A stretch of 64,000 bases of DNA from Leucobacter insecticola (GTDB lineage: Bacteria > Actinomycetota > Actinomycetes > Actinomycetales > Microbacteriaceae), in assembly GCF_011382965.1 (NCBI RefSeq), contig NZ_CP049934.1, positions 1,922,001 to 1,986,000 of the forward strand. Direction: 5' to 3'. The notes under the pieces are model-generated. The model saw only the letters and a program-made list of their open reading frames with translations. It was not told the DNA's origin and searched no databases. A program made the position numbers and the translations under genes. Positions 1 through 13,241 of the stretch are shown here, one piece after another. Every line of letters begins with the position of its first letter. Position 1 is the first letter of the stretch.

Positions 1-81
1 GCTCGAATCGGAGGGCTGCAGAAGTTTGACGCCTCCTGGGCCGAGCTGTGCGACACCGTGAGAAAGGCACTTCAGAAGTAG
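1..81 (+). CDS. tal: Transaldolase, C-terminal end (partial)
   Basis: An open frame enters from the left edge and ends at a TAG at 79-81. The 26 visible residues include GLQKFDASWAELCDTV, which fits the C-terminal helix of actinobacterial transaldolase, the pentose-phosphate enzyme that moves dihydroxyacetone units between sugar phosphates. The next gene starts 2 bases after the stop and encodes glucose-6-phosphate isomerase, and tal-pgi is a known actinobacterial pair. The family call leans on this context because so little of the protein is visible. Confidence 0.7.
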   Translation, partial: ARIGGLQKFDASWAELCDTVRKALQK

Positions 82-83
82 CC

Positions 84-1645
84 GTGACTATTCAACTCAG
101 CGCACCATACACCCATGAGAGCCCGGGCGTTTATCGCGCCGGCGTTGATCGCGAGCTCGCCGCACTCGTGCGGGATCGCGTCGCTAGCCGGCTCTTTGCG
201 CTTGATGCCTCGTTGTGGGGACCGGAGGCCGCCGCAGAGGCGGCTATTCGGCTGGGATGGACCGACTTCCAAGCGAGTGCAGGCGCCGTCGTCGCCGACG
301 CCGAGAAGCTGCGAGAGGAACTGCGCGCGCGCGGCATCGACCGAGTGGTGCTCTGCGGGATGGGCGGATCGAGCCTCGCCCCCGCCGTGATCTGCCGTTG
401 GGCAGGTGTTCAGCTTGTCACGCTCGATTCAACGCACCCCGCGGCCGTCCAAGCTGCGCTGGGAGGCGAGCTCGCCCGCACCGTAGTCGTAGTGAGTTCC
501 AAGTCCGGTGGCACGATCGAAACGCTGAGCCATCGCGCTGCATTCACTGCCGCGTTTCGCAAGGCCGGTCTTGACCCGGCGCAGCACATTGTCGTTGTCA
601 CGGATCCGGGGTCAGCGCTCGAGGCTGACGCGAGCGCGGTCGGTCAGCGGGTCTTCCTCGCGGATCCAAACGTCGGCGGTCGCTTTTCCGCGCTCACCGC
701 ATTCGGGCTCGTGCCCTCCGTGCTGGCCGGCGCCGATGTGCGTCCACTGATTGCAGAGGCGGCCGCGGTACGCGATGCGCTCGCGAGTGACTCCGCTTTG
801 AACCCAGCCCTCGTGCTTGCCGCTGCAATCGCACAGGATCTGCCCGAGAAGTATGTGCTCGGAATCGTGGCGGATGCCGATGCGCGCTGGGGGCTGGGAT
901 CCTGGATCGAGCAGCTCGTCGCGGAGTCCACGGGGAAGAGCGGCCGAGGCGTGCTCCCGATCGCACTGCCCGATGATGCGGCTGAGCTTGTGCGGCGGCC
1001 CCTCAACACTCGAGTTGTGCGTTTGGCGGCTGGCTCTCGCTCGCTCGCGGGATCTTCAGAAGAACTCACCGTTGCTGCCCCGCTCGGCGCGCAGCTGCTG
1101 CTCTGGGAAACTGCAACGGCGGTACTCGGACGGCTTATGGGTATTGATCCCTTCAATCAGCCCGACGTTGAGTCCGCCAAGCTGGCAGCGCGCGCACAGT
1201 TAGACGCAGCTACGCCAGCACCGCGGCATGACAGCGTCTCCCCCGCGAGCCTCATCACTACACTGCGCGCGAGCCTGCCCGCAAACGGTTATCTCGCGAT
1301 CCAGGCCTACCTTGATCCAGAGGGGCCCGCTGCACCGCTGCTGCACGAGCTGCGCAACGGTCTCGCTGATGCGCTGGGCGCTCCCGTGGCGCTGTGCTGG
1401 GGCCGCGCTATCTACACTCGACCGGGCAGCTGCACAAGGGTGGACCCGCGCTCGGTGTCTTCCTGCAGGTCACGGAGCAGGATCTTGAACCGCTTGCGAT
1501 CCCCGGTTCTGACAACGGTTTTGACGCGCTCATAGCAGCGCAGGCCCGAGGCGACCGCGAGGTGCTGGAGTCGCGCGGCCGCACTGTCGTAACAATCGCG
1601 AGCGGTGATCCCGCAGCGGCCATCCGCGAAATCCTCGAGCTTTAG
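84..1645 (+). CDS. pgi: Glucose-6-phosphate isomerase, with an apparent 1-base frameshift
   Basis: This enzyme interconverts glucose-6-phosphate and fructose-6-phosphate in the cytoplasm. The GTG at 84 is the first start after the tal stop. Sugar-phosphate-binding motifs are visible: GMGGSS at about residues 92-97 and SSKSGGTIET at about 138-147. The frame breaks in the G run at 1399-1402. Adding one G joins PVALCW to GPRYLHSTGQLHKGGP, the conserved C-terminal motif of the family, and gives about 520 residues, normal for the long actinobacterial form. The break is probably a sequencing error; a true pseudogene is less likely. The stop overlaps the stop of the convergent VIT gene by 4 bases. 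Confidence 0.9.
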
Positions 1646-2382
1646 CTAATCGCGACCCCAAATAGCAGCCCAATAAGATAGGTGGCCGCCATGGTTGCGG
1701 AGCCCATCAACACATTTCGCATGATGGCCGGTAGGAGCGGCGCCTTACCCAGGCGCGCGCTGATCCAGCCGGTCAGAAACAGCCCAATAACAACCGAGGA
1801 GGCTGTCACAATGATCGTGAAGTCCCCCGCGATCAACGCGAGTGCGAGCGGAATCAACGCGCCAACCGTGAACGCTACGAAGGACGAGAATGCCGCAACC
1901 CACGGGCTCGTGAGTTCCTCCGGGTCGATACCCAATTCGACTTCGGCGTGAGCCGCAAGCGCATCATGCGCAGTGAGTTCCTCCGCCACCTTTCGGGCGA
2001 GACCCGCTGAAAGCCCGCGCTTGCGATACAGTCCGGTGAGCTCCGCAAGCTCGGCGGCAGGTTGTTCCTCCAGCTCTTGGATCTCTTTCACAATGAGCGC
2101 CTTCTCGGTATCGCGTTGGGTGCTCACGGAGACATACTCGCCGCCCGCCATGGAGAAGGCTCCGGCGACGAGAGCGGCGATTCCGGCGGTCGCGATTGCC
2201 GCGATGTTGCCAGGGGTTGCAGCAGCGACACCCACCACCACACCAGCCACGGAGACGATACCGTCGTTTGCGCCGAGGACACCGGCCCGAAGCCAGTTCA
2301 GGCGTTGACCGATTTTTTCGTCGCTGTGCGATTCATGCAGATGGTGAATCGCAGCTTCGATTTCACTGTGTTCGATACTCAT
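1642..2382 (-). CDS. VIT1/CCC1-family membrane transporter
   Basis: The product is about 246 residues, with a cytoplasmic N-terminus followed by the family motif LRAGVLGANDGIVSVAG. It has about five hydrophobic segments with a soluble acidic helix-rich insert in the middle (residues about 70-150). VIT1/CCC1 proteins export Fe(II) or Mn(II) from the cytosol. The ATG at 2382 is preferred to the further upstream start because a purine-rich stretch (AAGGGGGAG) sits at ribosome-binding distance. The gene converges on pgi with a 4-base overlap. Metal specificity cannot be read from the sequence. Confidence 0.85.
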   Translation of the reverse strand: MSIEHSEIEAAIHHLHESHSDEKIGQRLNWLRAGVLGANDGIVSVAGVVVGVAAATPGNIAAIATAGIAALVAGAFSMAGGEYVSVSTQRDTEKALIVKEIQELEEQPAAELAELTGLYRKRGLSAGLARKVAEELTAHDALAAHAEVELGIDPEELTSPWVAAFSSFVAFTVGALIPLALALIAGDFTIIVTASSVVIGLFLTGWISARLGKAPLLPAIMRNVLMGSATMAATYLIGLLFGVAIS

Positions 2383-2467
2383 GCCCTTATGCTCCCCCTT
2401 ATGTACCCTCTTCGCAAGGAAGGTGAGGCTCACATAAGTGAGGGAGAGTTAGCGTATCGAGATGCTA

Positions 2468-2832
2468 TTAGGCCGTGGCCTTCGCGGTGCCGCGGCGCTG
2501 ACGCAGCTTCAGCAGCGCAGCTTCAAGAAGCTCTTCGGCTTCCTCTGGCGTGCGGCGCTCCTTCACGTATGCCAAGTGAGTTTTGTACGGTTCGTTCTTT
2601 AAGAGAACGGGAGGGTTCTCCTTGTCCCTGCCAGCGGGGAGACCGGTGGTGGGGAATCAATCTGTTCAGGAATGTCTTCGTCGTCGACATCGGCCGCAAA
2701 GTAGCGAACCGTCTCGTTACCGAGGGCGTCCCAGTATGAGATCTGGATGCGTTCCGCTCGTGCGCCGTGATCCTTCTCGCCCATAGGGCCGGATCCGACG
2801 CGGGCGCCACGAATGGCGTTACTGCCTGCCAC
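2468..2832 (-). CDS. rbpA: RNA polymerase-binding protein RbpA, with an apparent frameshift
   Basis: RbpA is the actinobacterial transcription activator that binds RNA polymerase and the primary sigma factors and stabilises the open complex. The N-terminal part shows the typical start (MAGSNAIRGARVGSGPMGE) and the core ISYWDALGNETVRYFAA. The frame breaks in the GGGG run at 2651-2654 of the plus strand. Adding one base gives a continuous 121-residue protein whose second half carries the characteristic THLAYVKERRTPEEAEELL helix and ends RQRRGTAKATA. RbpA is essential in mycobacteria, so an assembly error is the likely explanation. It lies 26 bases downstream of secG. Confidence 0.9.
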
Positions 2833-2858
2833 GAATTACCTCTCTAAAATTCCAAGCG

Positions 2859-3107
2859 TTAGACCACTGAAAAACGGGTGATGAGCCCGAGTGCGATGAT
2901 CGTTACAACCCAGACCAGCGACACCACGATCGTGATGCGATTGAGGTTGCGTTCCGCAACACCCGATGAGCCAAGGCTGGAGGTTACGCCGCCACCGAAC
3001 ATGTCGGAGAGGCCGCCTCCGCGGCCCTTGTGCAGCAAAATGAAAAGCGTGAGGAGCAAGCTCGTGATCACGAGAATAACGATCAGTGCGATCTTGAGGA
3101 TGAGCAC
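2859..3107 (-). CDS. secG: Preprotein translocase subunit SecG
   Basis: This is an 82-residue protein with two hydrophobic segments (about residues 3-25 and 58-78) separated by the conserved loop LLHKGRGGGLSDMFGGG. SecG is the small accessory subunit of the SecYEG channel in the cytoplasmic membrane. Position between tpiA and rbpA is the usual actinobacterial order, so transcription from the pgk-tpiA operon is likely. Confidence 0.95.
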   Translation of the reverse strand: MLILKIALIVILVITSLLLTLFILLHKGRGGGLSDMFGGGVTSSLGSSGVAERNLNRITIVVSLVWVVTIIALGLITRFSVV

Positions 3108-3217
3108 GCGGTCACCGTTCCTGCTTCTAGGGATATTCTGGGTTGAGGCTTTTGAGAAAGCCGTTGACGCGATGCGCCAGATACGAGTATAGCGGCAAAG
3201 GGAAGCCGGGCGAACAG

Positions 3218-4045
3218 CTACGCCGCGGTGACGTGTTTTTTGAACTGCACAATGCGGGAGAATTCATCGGCCTTGAGGCTCGCTCCCCCGACCAGAGCCC
3301 CGTCAATGTTGGGCTGGCGCAGGTAGCTGGCGATATTCTGGCTCGTCACCGATCCGCCGTAGAGTACGCGCGTCGCGGCTGCCACATCGTCGCCGCGGAG
3401 ATCCCGCAACGACTCGCGGAGCGCCCGCGCAACCTCTTCGGCCTGCTCGGATGTAGCCGGCTCGCCACTGCCAATCGCCCAAACGGGCTCGTAGGCAACC
3501 ACAAACTCGGCGTCTGCGGGCAGCTTTGCGACCGCCGCAGCAAGCTGAGCGAGCGGGATCGCCGCTGCGCCGTGAGTCTCAAGATCTTCGGCGGTCTCGC
3601 CAACGCAGATCACCGGAACAAGCCCTGCTGCCTGTGCGGCGCGGGCCTTCTCGCCAACAAGCTCATCGCTTTCGGAGTGACCGTGACGACGCTCTGAATG
3701 CCCTACCAACACGTAGGCGGAGTCGAGCTTAGCGAGCATCTCAGCGGAGATATCGCCGGTGTAGGCACCCGCTTGCTGAGGAGAGACATCCTGCGCACCG
3801 AGCTTCAGCGCGAGTTTGTCGGCTGCGAGCAGCGTCTGTACCGACCGCAGATCGGTGAACGGTGGGAACACCGCGACCTCGACCTCGCCGAAGTTGTGCC
3901 TGGCATCTTTGAGGCTCCACGACAGCTTTTGCACGAGCGCGATCGCTTGCAGGTGGTCGAGGTTCATCTTCCAGTTTCCCGCAATGAGCGGGATCCGGTT
4001 GACAAGTGGGAGTGGCTCTTTCAGCTCGGGGATCTGGTCGTTCAT
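3218..4045 (-). CDS. tpiA: Triosephosphate isomerase
   Basis: This glycolytic enzyme interconverts dihydroxyacetone phosphate and glyceraldehyde-3-phosphate. All three catalytic residues are visible: Lys26 in AGNWKMN, His116 in LVGHSERR and Glu186 in [11 protein letters not shown]. The phosphate-binding GGSV near the C-terminus is also present. At 275 residues it is about 20 longer than usual, with an N-terminal extension before the first strand. The ATG overlaps the pgk stop in an ATGA arrangement, which supports translational coupling with pgk. Confidence 0.97.
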   Translation of the reverse strand: MNDQIPELKEPLPLVNRIPLIAGNWKMNLDHLQAIALVQKLSWSLKDARHNFGEVEVAVFPPFTDLRSVQTLLAADKLALKLGAQDVSPQQAGAYTGDISAEMLAKLDSAYVLVGHSERRHGHSESDELVGEKARAAQAAGLVPVICVGETAEDLETHGAAAIPLAQLAAAVAKLPADAEFVVAYEPVWAIGSGEPATSEQAEEVARALRESLRDLRGDDVAAATRVLYGGSVTSQNIASYLRQPNIDGALVGGASLKADEFSRIVQFKKHVTAA

Positions 4046-5247
4046 GCGAGTACCTCCAGGCCGGGCAGTTGGGCGCCCTCAAGAAATTCCAGGCTTGCGC
4101 CGCCGCCGGTTGAAATGTGGCCGAATTGTTCGTCTGCAAAACCGAACGCTCGCACGGCCGCTGCGGAGTCTCCCCCGCCCACAACGGTGAAGCCTTCGGT
4201 TTGGGTGAGAGCCTCGGCGACGGTGCGGGTGCCGGACGCAAAGGCGTCCATCTCGAACACTCCCATAGGGCCGTTCCAGAACACGGTTGCCGACTCGGCA
4301 ATGATTTCTGCAAACGCTGTCGCCGACTCCGGGCCGATGTCGAGGCCGATCCCGGCCGCCCCAAAGCTCGATGACTCGATCGCATCAGCAGCAACGGTTT
4401 CGTGGGCGGCGTCGGGGGCAAAGCGCTCTGCCACGACGATGTCGGTGGGAAGCAGGATGCGGACGCCGCGTTTTTCTGCCTCCGCAAGATAGCCGCGGAC
4501 GGTGTCGAGCTGGTCCTCCTCAAGAAGACTTGCTCCGACAGAGTGCCCCTGAGCTTTCAAGAACGTAAACAGCATGCCGCCACCGATCAACAGGGTGTCA
4601 ACCTTGTCGAGGAGGTGCGCGATGACGCCGAGCTTGTCGGATACCTTCGAACCGCCGAGCACCACCGTGTAGGGGCGCGCGGGATCCTCGGTCAATCGTC
4701 GCAGTACCTTGAGCTCAGCGTCGACAAGACGCCCTGCAGCGCTCGGAAGCATCTCCGCGAGGTCGGTCACGCTTGCCTGGGAACGGTGGACGACGCCGAA
4801 ACCATCGGACACAAACGCGTCAGCGTATGCGGCGAGCTGTTTCGCAAATGCGCGCCTCTCGGCGGCATCTTTGCTCGTCTCCCCCGCGTTAAAGCGGAGG
4901 TTTTCGAGCAGCAGGATGTCACCGTCACCCAGTGAGGCGACCGCGGCGGCGGCTTCGTCTCCAACGGTCTCCGGGCAGAACTGCACCGGAGAGCCGAGGA
5001 GTTCAGCCATGCGCGTTGCGACGGGACGAAGCGAAAAACGATCCTCTGGCTCACCCTTCGGGCGCCCCAGGTGGCTGATCAGTACCAGCTTCGCCCCGGC
5101 GTCGCGCAGCTCACGAATCGTGGTCAGTGAGGCGCGGATCCTGCCGTCGTCAGTGATGACGCCGTCTGAGAGCGGCACGTTCAGATCACAGCGCACGATA
5201 ACCGTGCGGCCTGCGAGCGTACCGAGGGCTTCGATCGTGCGCATCAC
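4042..5247 (-). CDS. pgk: Phosphoglycerate kinase
   Basis: This enzyme transfers phosphate from 1,3-bisphosphoglycerate to ADP. The N-terminal substrate-domain motif [11 protein letters not shown] and the C-terminal nucleotide-loop GGGDSAAAV are present, and 401 residues is normal. Two adjacent starts exist, GTG at 5247 and ATG at 5244; the ORF begins 2 bases after the sodA stop, so either would be coupled to sodA. The gene overlaps tpiA by 4 bases. The usual upstream partner gap (glyceraldehyde-3-phosphate dehydrogenase) is absent here and sodA occupies that place. Confidence 0.97.
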   Translation of the reverse strand: MMRTIEALGTLAGRTVIVRCDLNVPLSDGVITDDGRIRASLTTIRELRDAGAKLVLISHLGRPKGEPEDRFSLRPVATRMAELLGSPVQFCPETVGDEAAAAVASLGDGDILLLENLRFNAGETSKDAAERRAFAKQLAAYADAFVSDGFGVVHRSQASVTDLAEMLPSAAGRLVDAELKVLRRLTEDPARPYTVVLGGSKVSDKLGVIAHLLDKVDTLLIGGGMLFTFLKAQGHSVGASLLEEDQLDTVRGYLAEAEKRGVRILLPTDIVVAERFAPDAAHETVAADAIESSSFGAAGIGLDIGPESATAFAEIIAESATVFWNGPMGVFEMDAFASGTRTVAEALTQTEGFTVVGGGDSAAAVRAFGFADEQFGHISTGGGASLEFLEGAQLPGLEVLA

Positions 5248-5249
5248 CG

Positions 5250-5867
5250 CTAGATCAGGCCCGGGGTCTGCGAGCGAGCTGCATCAAAGCGCTTCTGGAC
5301 ATCCTGCCAGTTGGCGATGTTCCAGAAGGCCTTGACGTAGTCAGCGCGCACGTTCAAGTAATCAAGGTAGTAGGCGTGCTCCCAGACATCGAGCATCAGC
5401 AGCGGCACGGTGCCAGCGGGCAGGTTACCCTGCTGATCGAAGAGCTGCACAATGTTTGCGCGCTGTCCGAGCGCATCCCACGCCAACACGGCCCAACCCG
5501 AACCCTGCACGCCCATTGCGGTGGCGGTGAACTGGGCCTGGAACTTCTCAAAGTCACCGAAATACTCGGTGATTGCGGCAGCCAGCTCGCCCTCGGGGCG
5601 ATCGCCCCCCTCGGGCGAGAGGTTATTCCAGAAGATGGTGTGGTTGACATGGCCGCCAACGTTGAACGCGAGATCCTTCTCGAGCTTGTTCACCGAGGCA
5701 AGATTGCCTGAATCGCGTGCCTCAGCGAGCTGCTCAAGCGCGGTGTTTGCGCCCGTGACATAGGCCTGGTGGTGCTTGTCGTGATGCAACTGCATGATCT
5801 TTCCGCTGATGTGCGGCTCGAGAGCTGCGTAATCGTAGGGAAGCTCAGGAAGTGTGTATGCGGCCAT
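5250..5867 (-). CDS. sodA: Superoxide dismutase, Mn/Fe family
   Basis: The product is about 205 residues and dismutates superoxide to peroxide and oxygen. Metal-ligand motifs of the family are visible: [10 protein letters not shown] near residue 28, NHTIFW near 75 and [11 protein letters not shown] near 160. Mn versus Fe cannot be settled by eye. Two ATGs are in tandem at 5870 and 5867; the second is 7 bases from a GGAG ribosome-binding site and is preferred. It is tightly packed upstream of pgk. Confidence 0.95.
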   Translation of the reverse strand: MAAYTLPELPYDYAALEPHISGKIMQLHHDKHHQAYVTGANTALEQLAEARDSGNLASVNKLEKDLAFNVGGHVNHTIFWNNLSPEGGDRPEGELAAAITEYFGDFEKFQAQFTATAMGVQGSGWAVLAWDALGQRANIVQLFDQQGNLPAGTVPLLMLDVWEHAYYLDYLNVRADYVKAFWNIANWQDVQKRFDAARSQTPGLI

Positions 5868-5987
5868 CATGGCGCTCCATTCTCTCGACAATCGTGGTTT
5901 CAAATCGTTGTTTCAGTCTATGCCCGCTCCTCGGTTGTCGCTCGAAAGTGACTTGCGCCGGTGGCGAACGGGGATTCAGGGTTCGAC

Positions 5988-6961
5988 TCAGTCGAGTTCG
6001 TCTGGCAGGCTCGCCTCGGTGTTTGGGATACCGCGTGTTTCTGCCTCTTTATCGGCCATGGCCAGCAGGCGCCGGATCCGGCCTGCGACCGCGTCCTTGG
6101 TGAGGATCGGATCGGCGCGCGCACCGAGATCGTCAAGGCTTGCTTCGCGGTGCTTCAGACGGAGCTCGCCCGCGTAGCGCAGGTGAGCTGGCACGTCGTC
6201 GCCCAGGATCTCGAGGGCCCGTTCCACGCGCGCGCAGGCGGCGACAGAGGCCTGCGCGGATCGCCGCAGGTTGGCATCATCAAAATTCACCAACCTGTTT
6301 GCGGTTGCACGGGTCTCGCGTGCCTTTCGCAGCTGATCCCAGCTCGTGCGCGAATCGTTCGCTCCTATCGCGCCGAGCATCTCACCGATCGCTTCGCCAT
6401 CGCGGATCAGGACTTTGTTTTGGCCGCGAATCTCTCGGCTCTTCGACTCGATACCGATGCGGCCTGCCGCGCCCACGAGCGCCATCGCGACCTCGTTGCT
6501 CGGGCAGATGATCTCAAGGCCGGCCGAGCGCCCCGGAGGGGTGATGCCACCGCGGGCAAGGAATGCGCCTCGCCAGATTGCCGCGAGTTCGGAGGGTGTG
6601 CCTGTGGTTAGACGGTTCGGCAGGCCTCGGATCTGGCGGCGGCGCTGGTCGAGGAGGCCCAGTTGACGTGCGAGTGTCTCGCCGTCGAGCACGCGGACGA
6701 GAAACTGCGGGGCACCCGGTCGAGCAGCGGTGGGGGGCAACTGCTTGGCTTCTGAGCGCACCCCGTAGAGTTCGGCGAGATCTTTGCGCACGCGCTGAAC
6801 GATCTGGGGGTGTGCAGCTCGGCCTCAAGAGCGATGCGTCCCGAGATCGTATGCAAACCGCCAGCGAGACGCAGGATCGTGGCCACTTCGGCGATGCGCT
6901 CCCCGGTGCGCTGCACCGGAAATCGTACGAGCTCGCTCTTCACCTCGGCGGTAGACGGCAC
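5988..6961 (-). CDS. whiA: WhiA-family regulator, with an apparent frameshift
   Basis: WhiA is a DNA-binding protein with a degenerate LAGLIDADG homing-endonuclease-like N-terminal domain and a C-terminal helix-turn-helix; in Streptomyces it activates sporulation and division genes, and in non-sporulating actinobacteria it is linked to cell division. The start is a GTG at 6961 behind GAGAGG. The frame breaks in the G run at 6806-6810; adding one base joins [10 protein letters not shown] to [16 protein letters not shown] and gives about 324 residues, normal length. The C-terminal part [19 protein letters not shown] is the conserved helix-turn-helix region. It is followed on the other side by rapZ, the usual neighbour. 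Confidence 0.9.
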
Positions 6962-7014
6962 TAAAAAATCCTCTCAAACAATTGGGCAAAACGAACGCGT
7001 GGGATGACGCTTGG

Positions 7015-7893
7015 TTATTCGCGACCGAGGTCGCGATGACGCAGTGTCACATTGACACCCGGAAGTCCTGCCAGTCGATCCGCAAGTTCTCGCGCGGTCG
7101 CAACTGAGCGATGCTTCCCACCGGTGCACCCCACGGCAAGTGAGGCGTGGCGTTTATTCTCACGTTGAAAACCGGCAAAAACCGGGGTCAGTGCAGCCAC
7201 GTAGTGTTCTAGGAACTCGGCGGCGCCTTCGCGTCCGAGTACATATTCTTTCACCTCAGGGTCGACCCCGGTGAGTGAGCGAAGTTCTGTCTCCCAAAAC
7301 GGGTTCGGCAGGAAGCGCATATCGACCATCAAATCGACGTCAGTTGGGGCACCGTACTTGAACCCAAAACTCACAACGGACAGTTGTAGGCCGGGAGTGT
7401 TGTCGTCAGAAAAGAGTTCGCGCGTTGCCGTTGAGAGATCGTGCACGTTGTAGCGCGAGGTATCAATGACGACATCGCTTGAAGCCCGCAGCTCCTGGAG
7501 TCGCTCGCGTTCGAGTTTGATGCCTTCGAGGAGGCTGCCCGCTTCGCCCTGCAAGGGGTGAGGTCGGCGCACTGACTCGTAACGGCGGACCAGGATCTCA
7601 TCGGTTGCATCGAGAAACACAACCCGCACCGTTGCGTTCTGGCGTAGATCCCCCACCGTCGCCTCGATGTCAGCGTAAAGATCGCGACCGCGCACATCGA
7701 CCACCGCGACGATCCGGGGCAGCGCTCCCCCGGACTTGTCTGCCATATCGGCAAGCGTCTTGAGCATCGTCAGTGGGAGATTATCAACGACGTACCAGCC
7801 CAGATCCTCGAGGGTGTTGGCGACCGTGCTGCGCCCGGCGCCTGACATGCCGGTCACGATCAGGATCTCTTGTTCGGATACCGTCTCGTTCAT
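7015..7893 (-). CDS. rapZ: RapZ/YvcJ-family nucleotide-binding protein
   Basis: The 292-residue product has a P-loop at residues 15-23 (GMSGAGRST) and the conserved C-terminal motifs FGFKYGAP, DMRFLPNPFW and GCTGGKHRSVA. E. coli RapZ is the adaptor that targets the GlmZ small RNA to RNase E; the function in actinobacteria, which lack that circuit, is not established, so the role here is open. The ATG overlaps the uvrC stop by 4 bases (ATGA), placing it in a uvrC-rapZ-whiA operon. Confidence 0.93.
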   Translation of the reverse strand: MNETVSEQEILIVTGMSGAGRSTVANTLEDLGWYVVDNLPLTMLKTLADMADKSGGALPRIVAVVDVRGRDLYADIEATVGDLRQNATVRVVFLDATDEILVRRYESVRRPHPLQGEAGSLLEGIKLERERLQELRASSDVVIDTSRYNVHDLSTATRELFSDDNTPGLQLSVVSFGFKYGAPTDVDLMVDMRFLPNPFWETELRSLTGVDPEVKEYVLGREGAAEFLEHYVAALTPVFAGFQRENKRHASLAVGCTGGKHRSVATARELADRLAGLPGVNVTLRHRDLGRE

Positions 7894-9813
7894 TCGACGC
7901 CCCTCTCATTCTGATCCGTGTCCGTCGCTTCACCAAGCTTAGCGGCCTGCGCATTAGAGTTCAGGTGGTCCAGGATCTGCTCAGCAAGTTTCTCCCCTAG
8001 ACCGGGGGCCGCGGCCAGTTCTGCCACCGTGGCCTGCCGGAGCCTCGTCACCGATCCGAAGTGTTTCAAGAGACCCTGCACCCGTTTCGGTCCGAGCCCA
8101 GGTATTTCAGACAACTTGCTCGCAATCGAGGTGCTGCGGCGCTGCCGTTGGAAGGTGATAGCGAAGCGGTGCGCCTCGTCCCGGATCCGCTGTACCAGAA
8201 ACAGGGCCTCGCTCGTGCGGGGCATGATCACGGGGAAGGGGTCGCCCGGCAACCACAGCTCTTCCAGGCGTTTCGCGACTCCGCAGAGCGCGACATCGGT
8301 GATGCCAGCCTCTGCGAGTGCACGCGCTGCCGCCTGTACCTGGGGTTCGCCACCGTCGACGATGAGCAATTGTGGCCGGTCGCGATAGATCCCCACCGAG
8401 GGCTCACCCGTTTCGCGCGCCAGGTTGAGCTGCGCCGCGCGCCGCGCCACGACCTGATGAATCGAATCGGTGTCGTCGCGCGTCTCTTCGATCCGATACT
8501 TGCGGTACGCGCCCTTCGCGGGCAGTCCGTCCTCAAACACCACGAGCGAGGCGACGACGCCGGTGCCCTGCAGGTGCGACACGTCGATGCACTCGATTCT
8601 CAGCGGCGCTTCGTCCATTCCGAGCGCGTTCTGGAGTTCGGCGAGGGCATCGGTGCGAGCGGTGAGATCTGCGGCGCGCTTCATCTTGTAGCGGATCAGG
8701 TGCTCGCCGGCGTTGAGGGTCGCGCGCTCCATCAGCTGCACTTTGTCGCCGCGCTCGGGCACGCGCACGCGTACGCGCCCCTTTCTGGGTCGCAGCGCGC
8801 TGAGTGCCTGTTCGAGATCCTGGGCATTCTCTGGCAGCTGCGGGACCAGGATCTCGGGCGGCGGTTCGCGCTCGCCCTCGTAGGCGGATTGAACCACCTG
8901 TTCGAGCAGCGTGCTCGGCGAATCATCAAGCTCAACATCGACGATCCAACTGCGTTCGCCCCGGATCCTGCCACCGCGAATAATGAACTGGTGAGCGGCC
9001 GCCGCGAGTTCGTCGGAACGCAGCCCAAACACATCAAGATTGACGTCGAGCCCGAGCACCACCGCGTTCTTCTCCATCACGTGCTCCACGGCCTGCAGTT
9101 GGTCGCGCAGCCGTGCCGCGTCTTCATAGCGTTGCTCCGCCGCAGCCTCCCGCATGCCGCGCTGCAGTTCGCGGAGGTGGCTCGTGTCGCCCCCGCAAGA
9201 AAGGCGACGAGTTCCGTGACCCGTTCGCGGTGTTCTTCGACGGTGATCTTCTGGGAGCAGGGTCCGTTGCAGCGACCGATTTGACCCGCGAGACAGGGGC
9301 GACCGCTCGACATGGCACGTTTGTAGTCGGCGTCGTTGCAGGTGCGGATGGGGAACGCCTGCTGCAACAGCGCGGTTGTTTCGCGCAGCGCCCAGACTTT
9401 CGGGTATGGCCCGAAGTAGCGGGCCCCCCGGATCTTCTCGTTGCGCGTAATGATGAGCCGTGGGGCATCTTCGCGCAGGGTCACCGCCAAATACGGGTAC
9501 GTCTTGTCGTCTTTGAACTGGACGTTGAATGGTGGCTTGAATTCGGTGATCCAGGTGTGTTCCAGTACCAGCGATTCAGTGTCGGTGGCGACAACGGTCC
9601 AATCGACCTTTGCCGCAAGCGCCAGCATGCGCCTGGTGCGCGGTTGCAGCGAATGCAGCGGCTGAAAGTAGTTCGCCAGCCGCGCCCGCAGGTTTTTTGC
9701 CTTGCCGATGTAGAGCACCCGGCCGTGCCGATCGCTAAAGCGATAGACACCGGGGCTCGTCGGGATTTCGCCCTGGGCAGGACGAAACGACCCTCGATTG
9801 TCGACTCCCTGAA

Positions 9814-9817
<4 letters not shown>
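7890..9817 (-). CDS. uvrC: Excinuclease ABC subunit C, with an apparent frameshift
   Basis: UvrC makes both incisions in nucleotide excision repair. The N-terminal GIY-YIG nuclease domain is visible ([21 protein letters not shown], about residues 25-45), with the FGPY motif near 140, a UVR domain near 205-240, the RNase H-like domain with its [11 protein letters not shown] motif, and a C-terminal helix-hairpin-helix region ([13 protein letters not shown]). The frame breaks in the C run at 9190-9194, between VAFLAG and the [21 protein letters not shown] segment; adding one base gives about 642 residues. The start is a TTG overlapping the uvrA stop. Confidence 0.92.
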
Positions 9818-12696
<2,879 letters not shown>

Positions 12697-12727
12697 CGCT
12701 CTATCCTATGCCTTTCCCTCTGAGAAT

Positions 12728-12743
12728 TCGAACATATGTGCGA
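12728..12743. promoter_or_regulatory. SOS (LexA) box-like operator upstream of uvrA
   Basis: The sequence TCGAACATATGTGCGA matches the actinobacterial LexA consensus TCGAAC-N4-GTTCGA with a single mismatch in the right half. It lies 32 bases before the uvrA start on the minus strand, the position expected for a LexA repressor site overlapping the promoter. uvrA is a known SOS gene in other actinobacteria. It could also affect the divergent VOC gene. Confidence 0.7.
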
Positions 12744-12815
12744 GTGTGGGAATTCTTGAAGCAACGCGTCCGAAACCTTCAAGACTCAACGCGCGGGTGA
12801 GTTTAGGCTCAGAGC

Positions 12816-13222
12816 ATGACACTCACATTCAACTTCATTGGCATCGTCACCCGTGACCTCGGAGCTTCTCTCGATTTCTATCGTGCTCTGGGTCTTGATA
12901 CTCCCGAGGGGCAAGGCTCAGCAAACCACATTGAGGTCGAGCTTCCTGGCGGTGTGAAGCTCGCATGGGATCCGGTCTCGACCATTGAAAGCTTCCAGCC
13001 TGGGTATGAGTTTCCGACGGGGCCGGGGCGCATTAGTTTTGCCGTCGAGACCGACTCGCCAGCCGGTGTTGACAACACCTACGCTGAAGTTGTGGGACGA
13101 TTCCCCAAGCAGCCGACACTGCGCCGTGGGACGCACCCTGGGGTCAGCGGTACGCGACCCTCCGCGACCCAGACGGCAACACTGTGTATCTCTACGCCGC
13201 ACAGCTGACTGGAGCTTCTTGA
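12816..13222 (+). CDS. VOC-family (glyoxalase/bleomycin-resistance-like) protein, with an apparent frameshift
   Basis: This small protein has the vicinal-oxygen-chelate fold pattern: FIGIVTRDLGASLDFYRALGL at the N-terminus and, in the shifted frame, WDAPWGQRYATLRDPDGNTV at the C-terminus. Restoring one base in the C run at 13103-13106 gives about 135 residues ending YLYAAQLTGAS. Members of this superfamily include dioxygenases, epimerases and antibiotic-binding proteins, so the reaction cannot be named. It converges on an AraC-type regulator gene 19 bases away; the pairing may be functional. Confidence 0.8.
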
Positions 13223-13241
13223 GATGTTCGCTGTGCACGTC

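Noticed and set aside
1642..2739. Plus-strand frames over the VIT gene (for example 2062-2739)
   Set aside because: Antisense to a conserved membrane protein and the rbpA gene; no coding signature.
8061..9284. 407-codon plus-strand frame inside uvrC
   Set aside because: Shadow of uvrC; no family features or ribosome-binding site of note.
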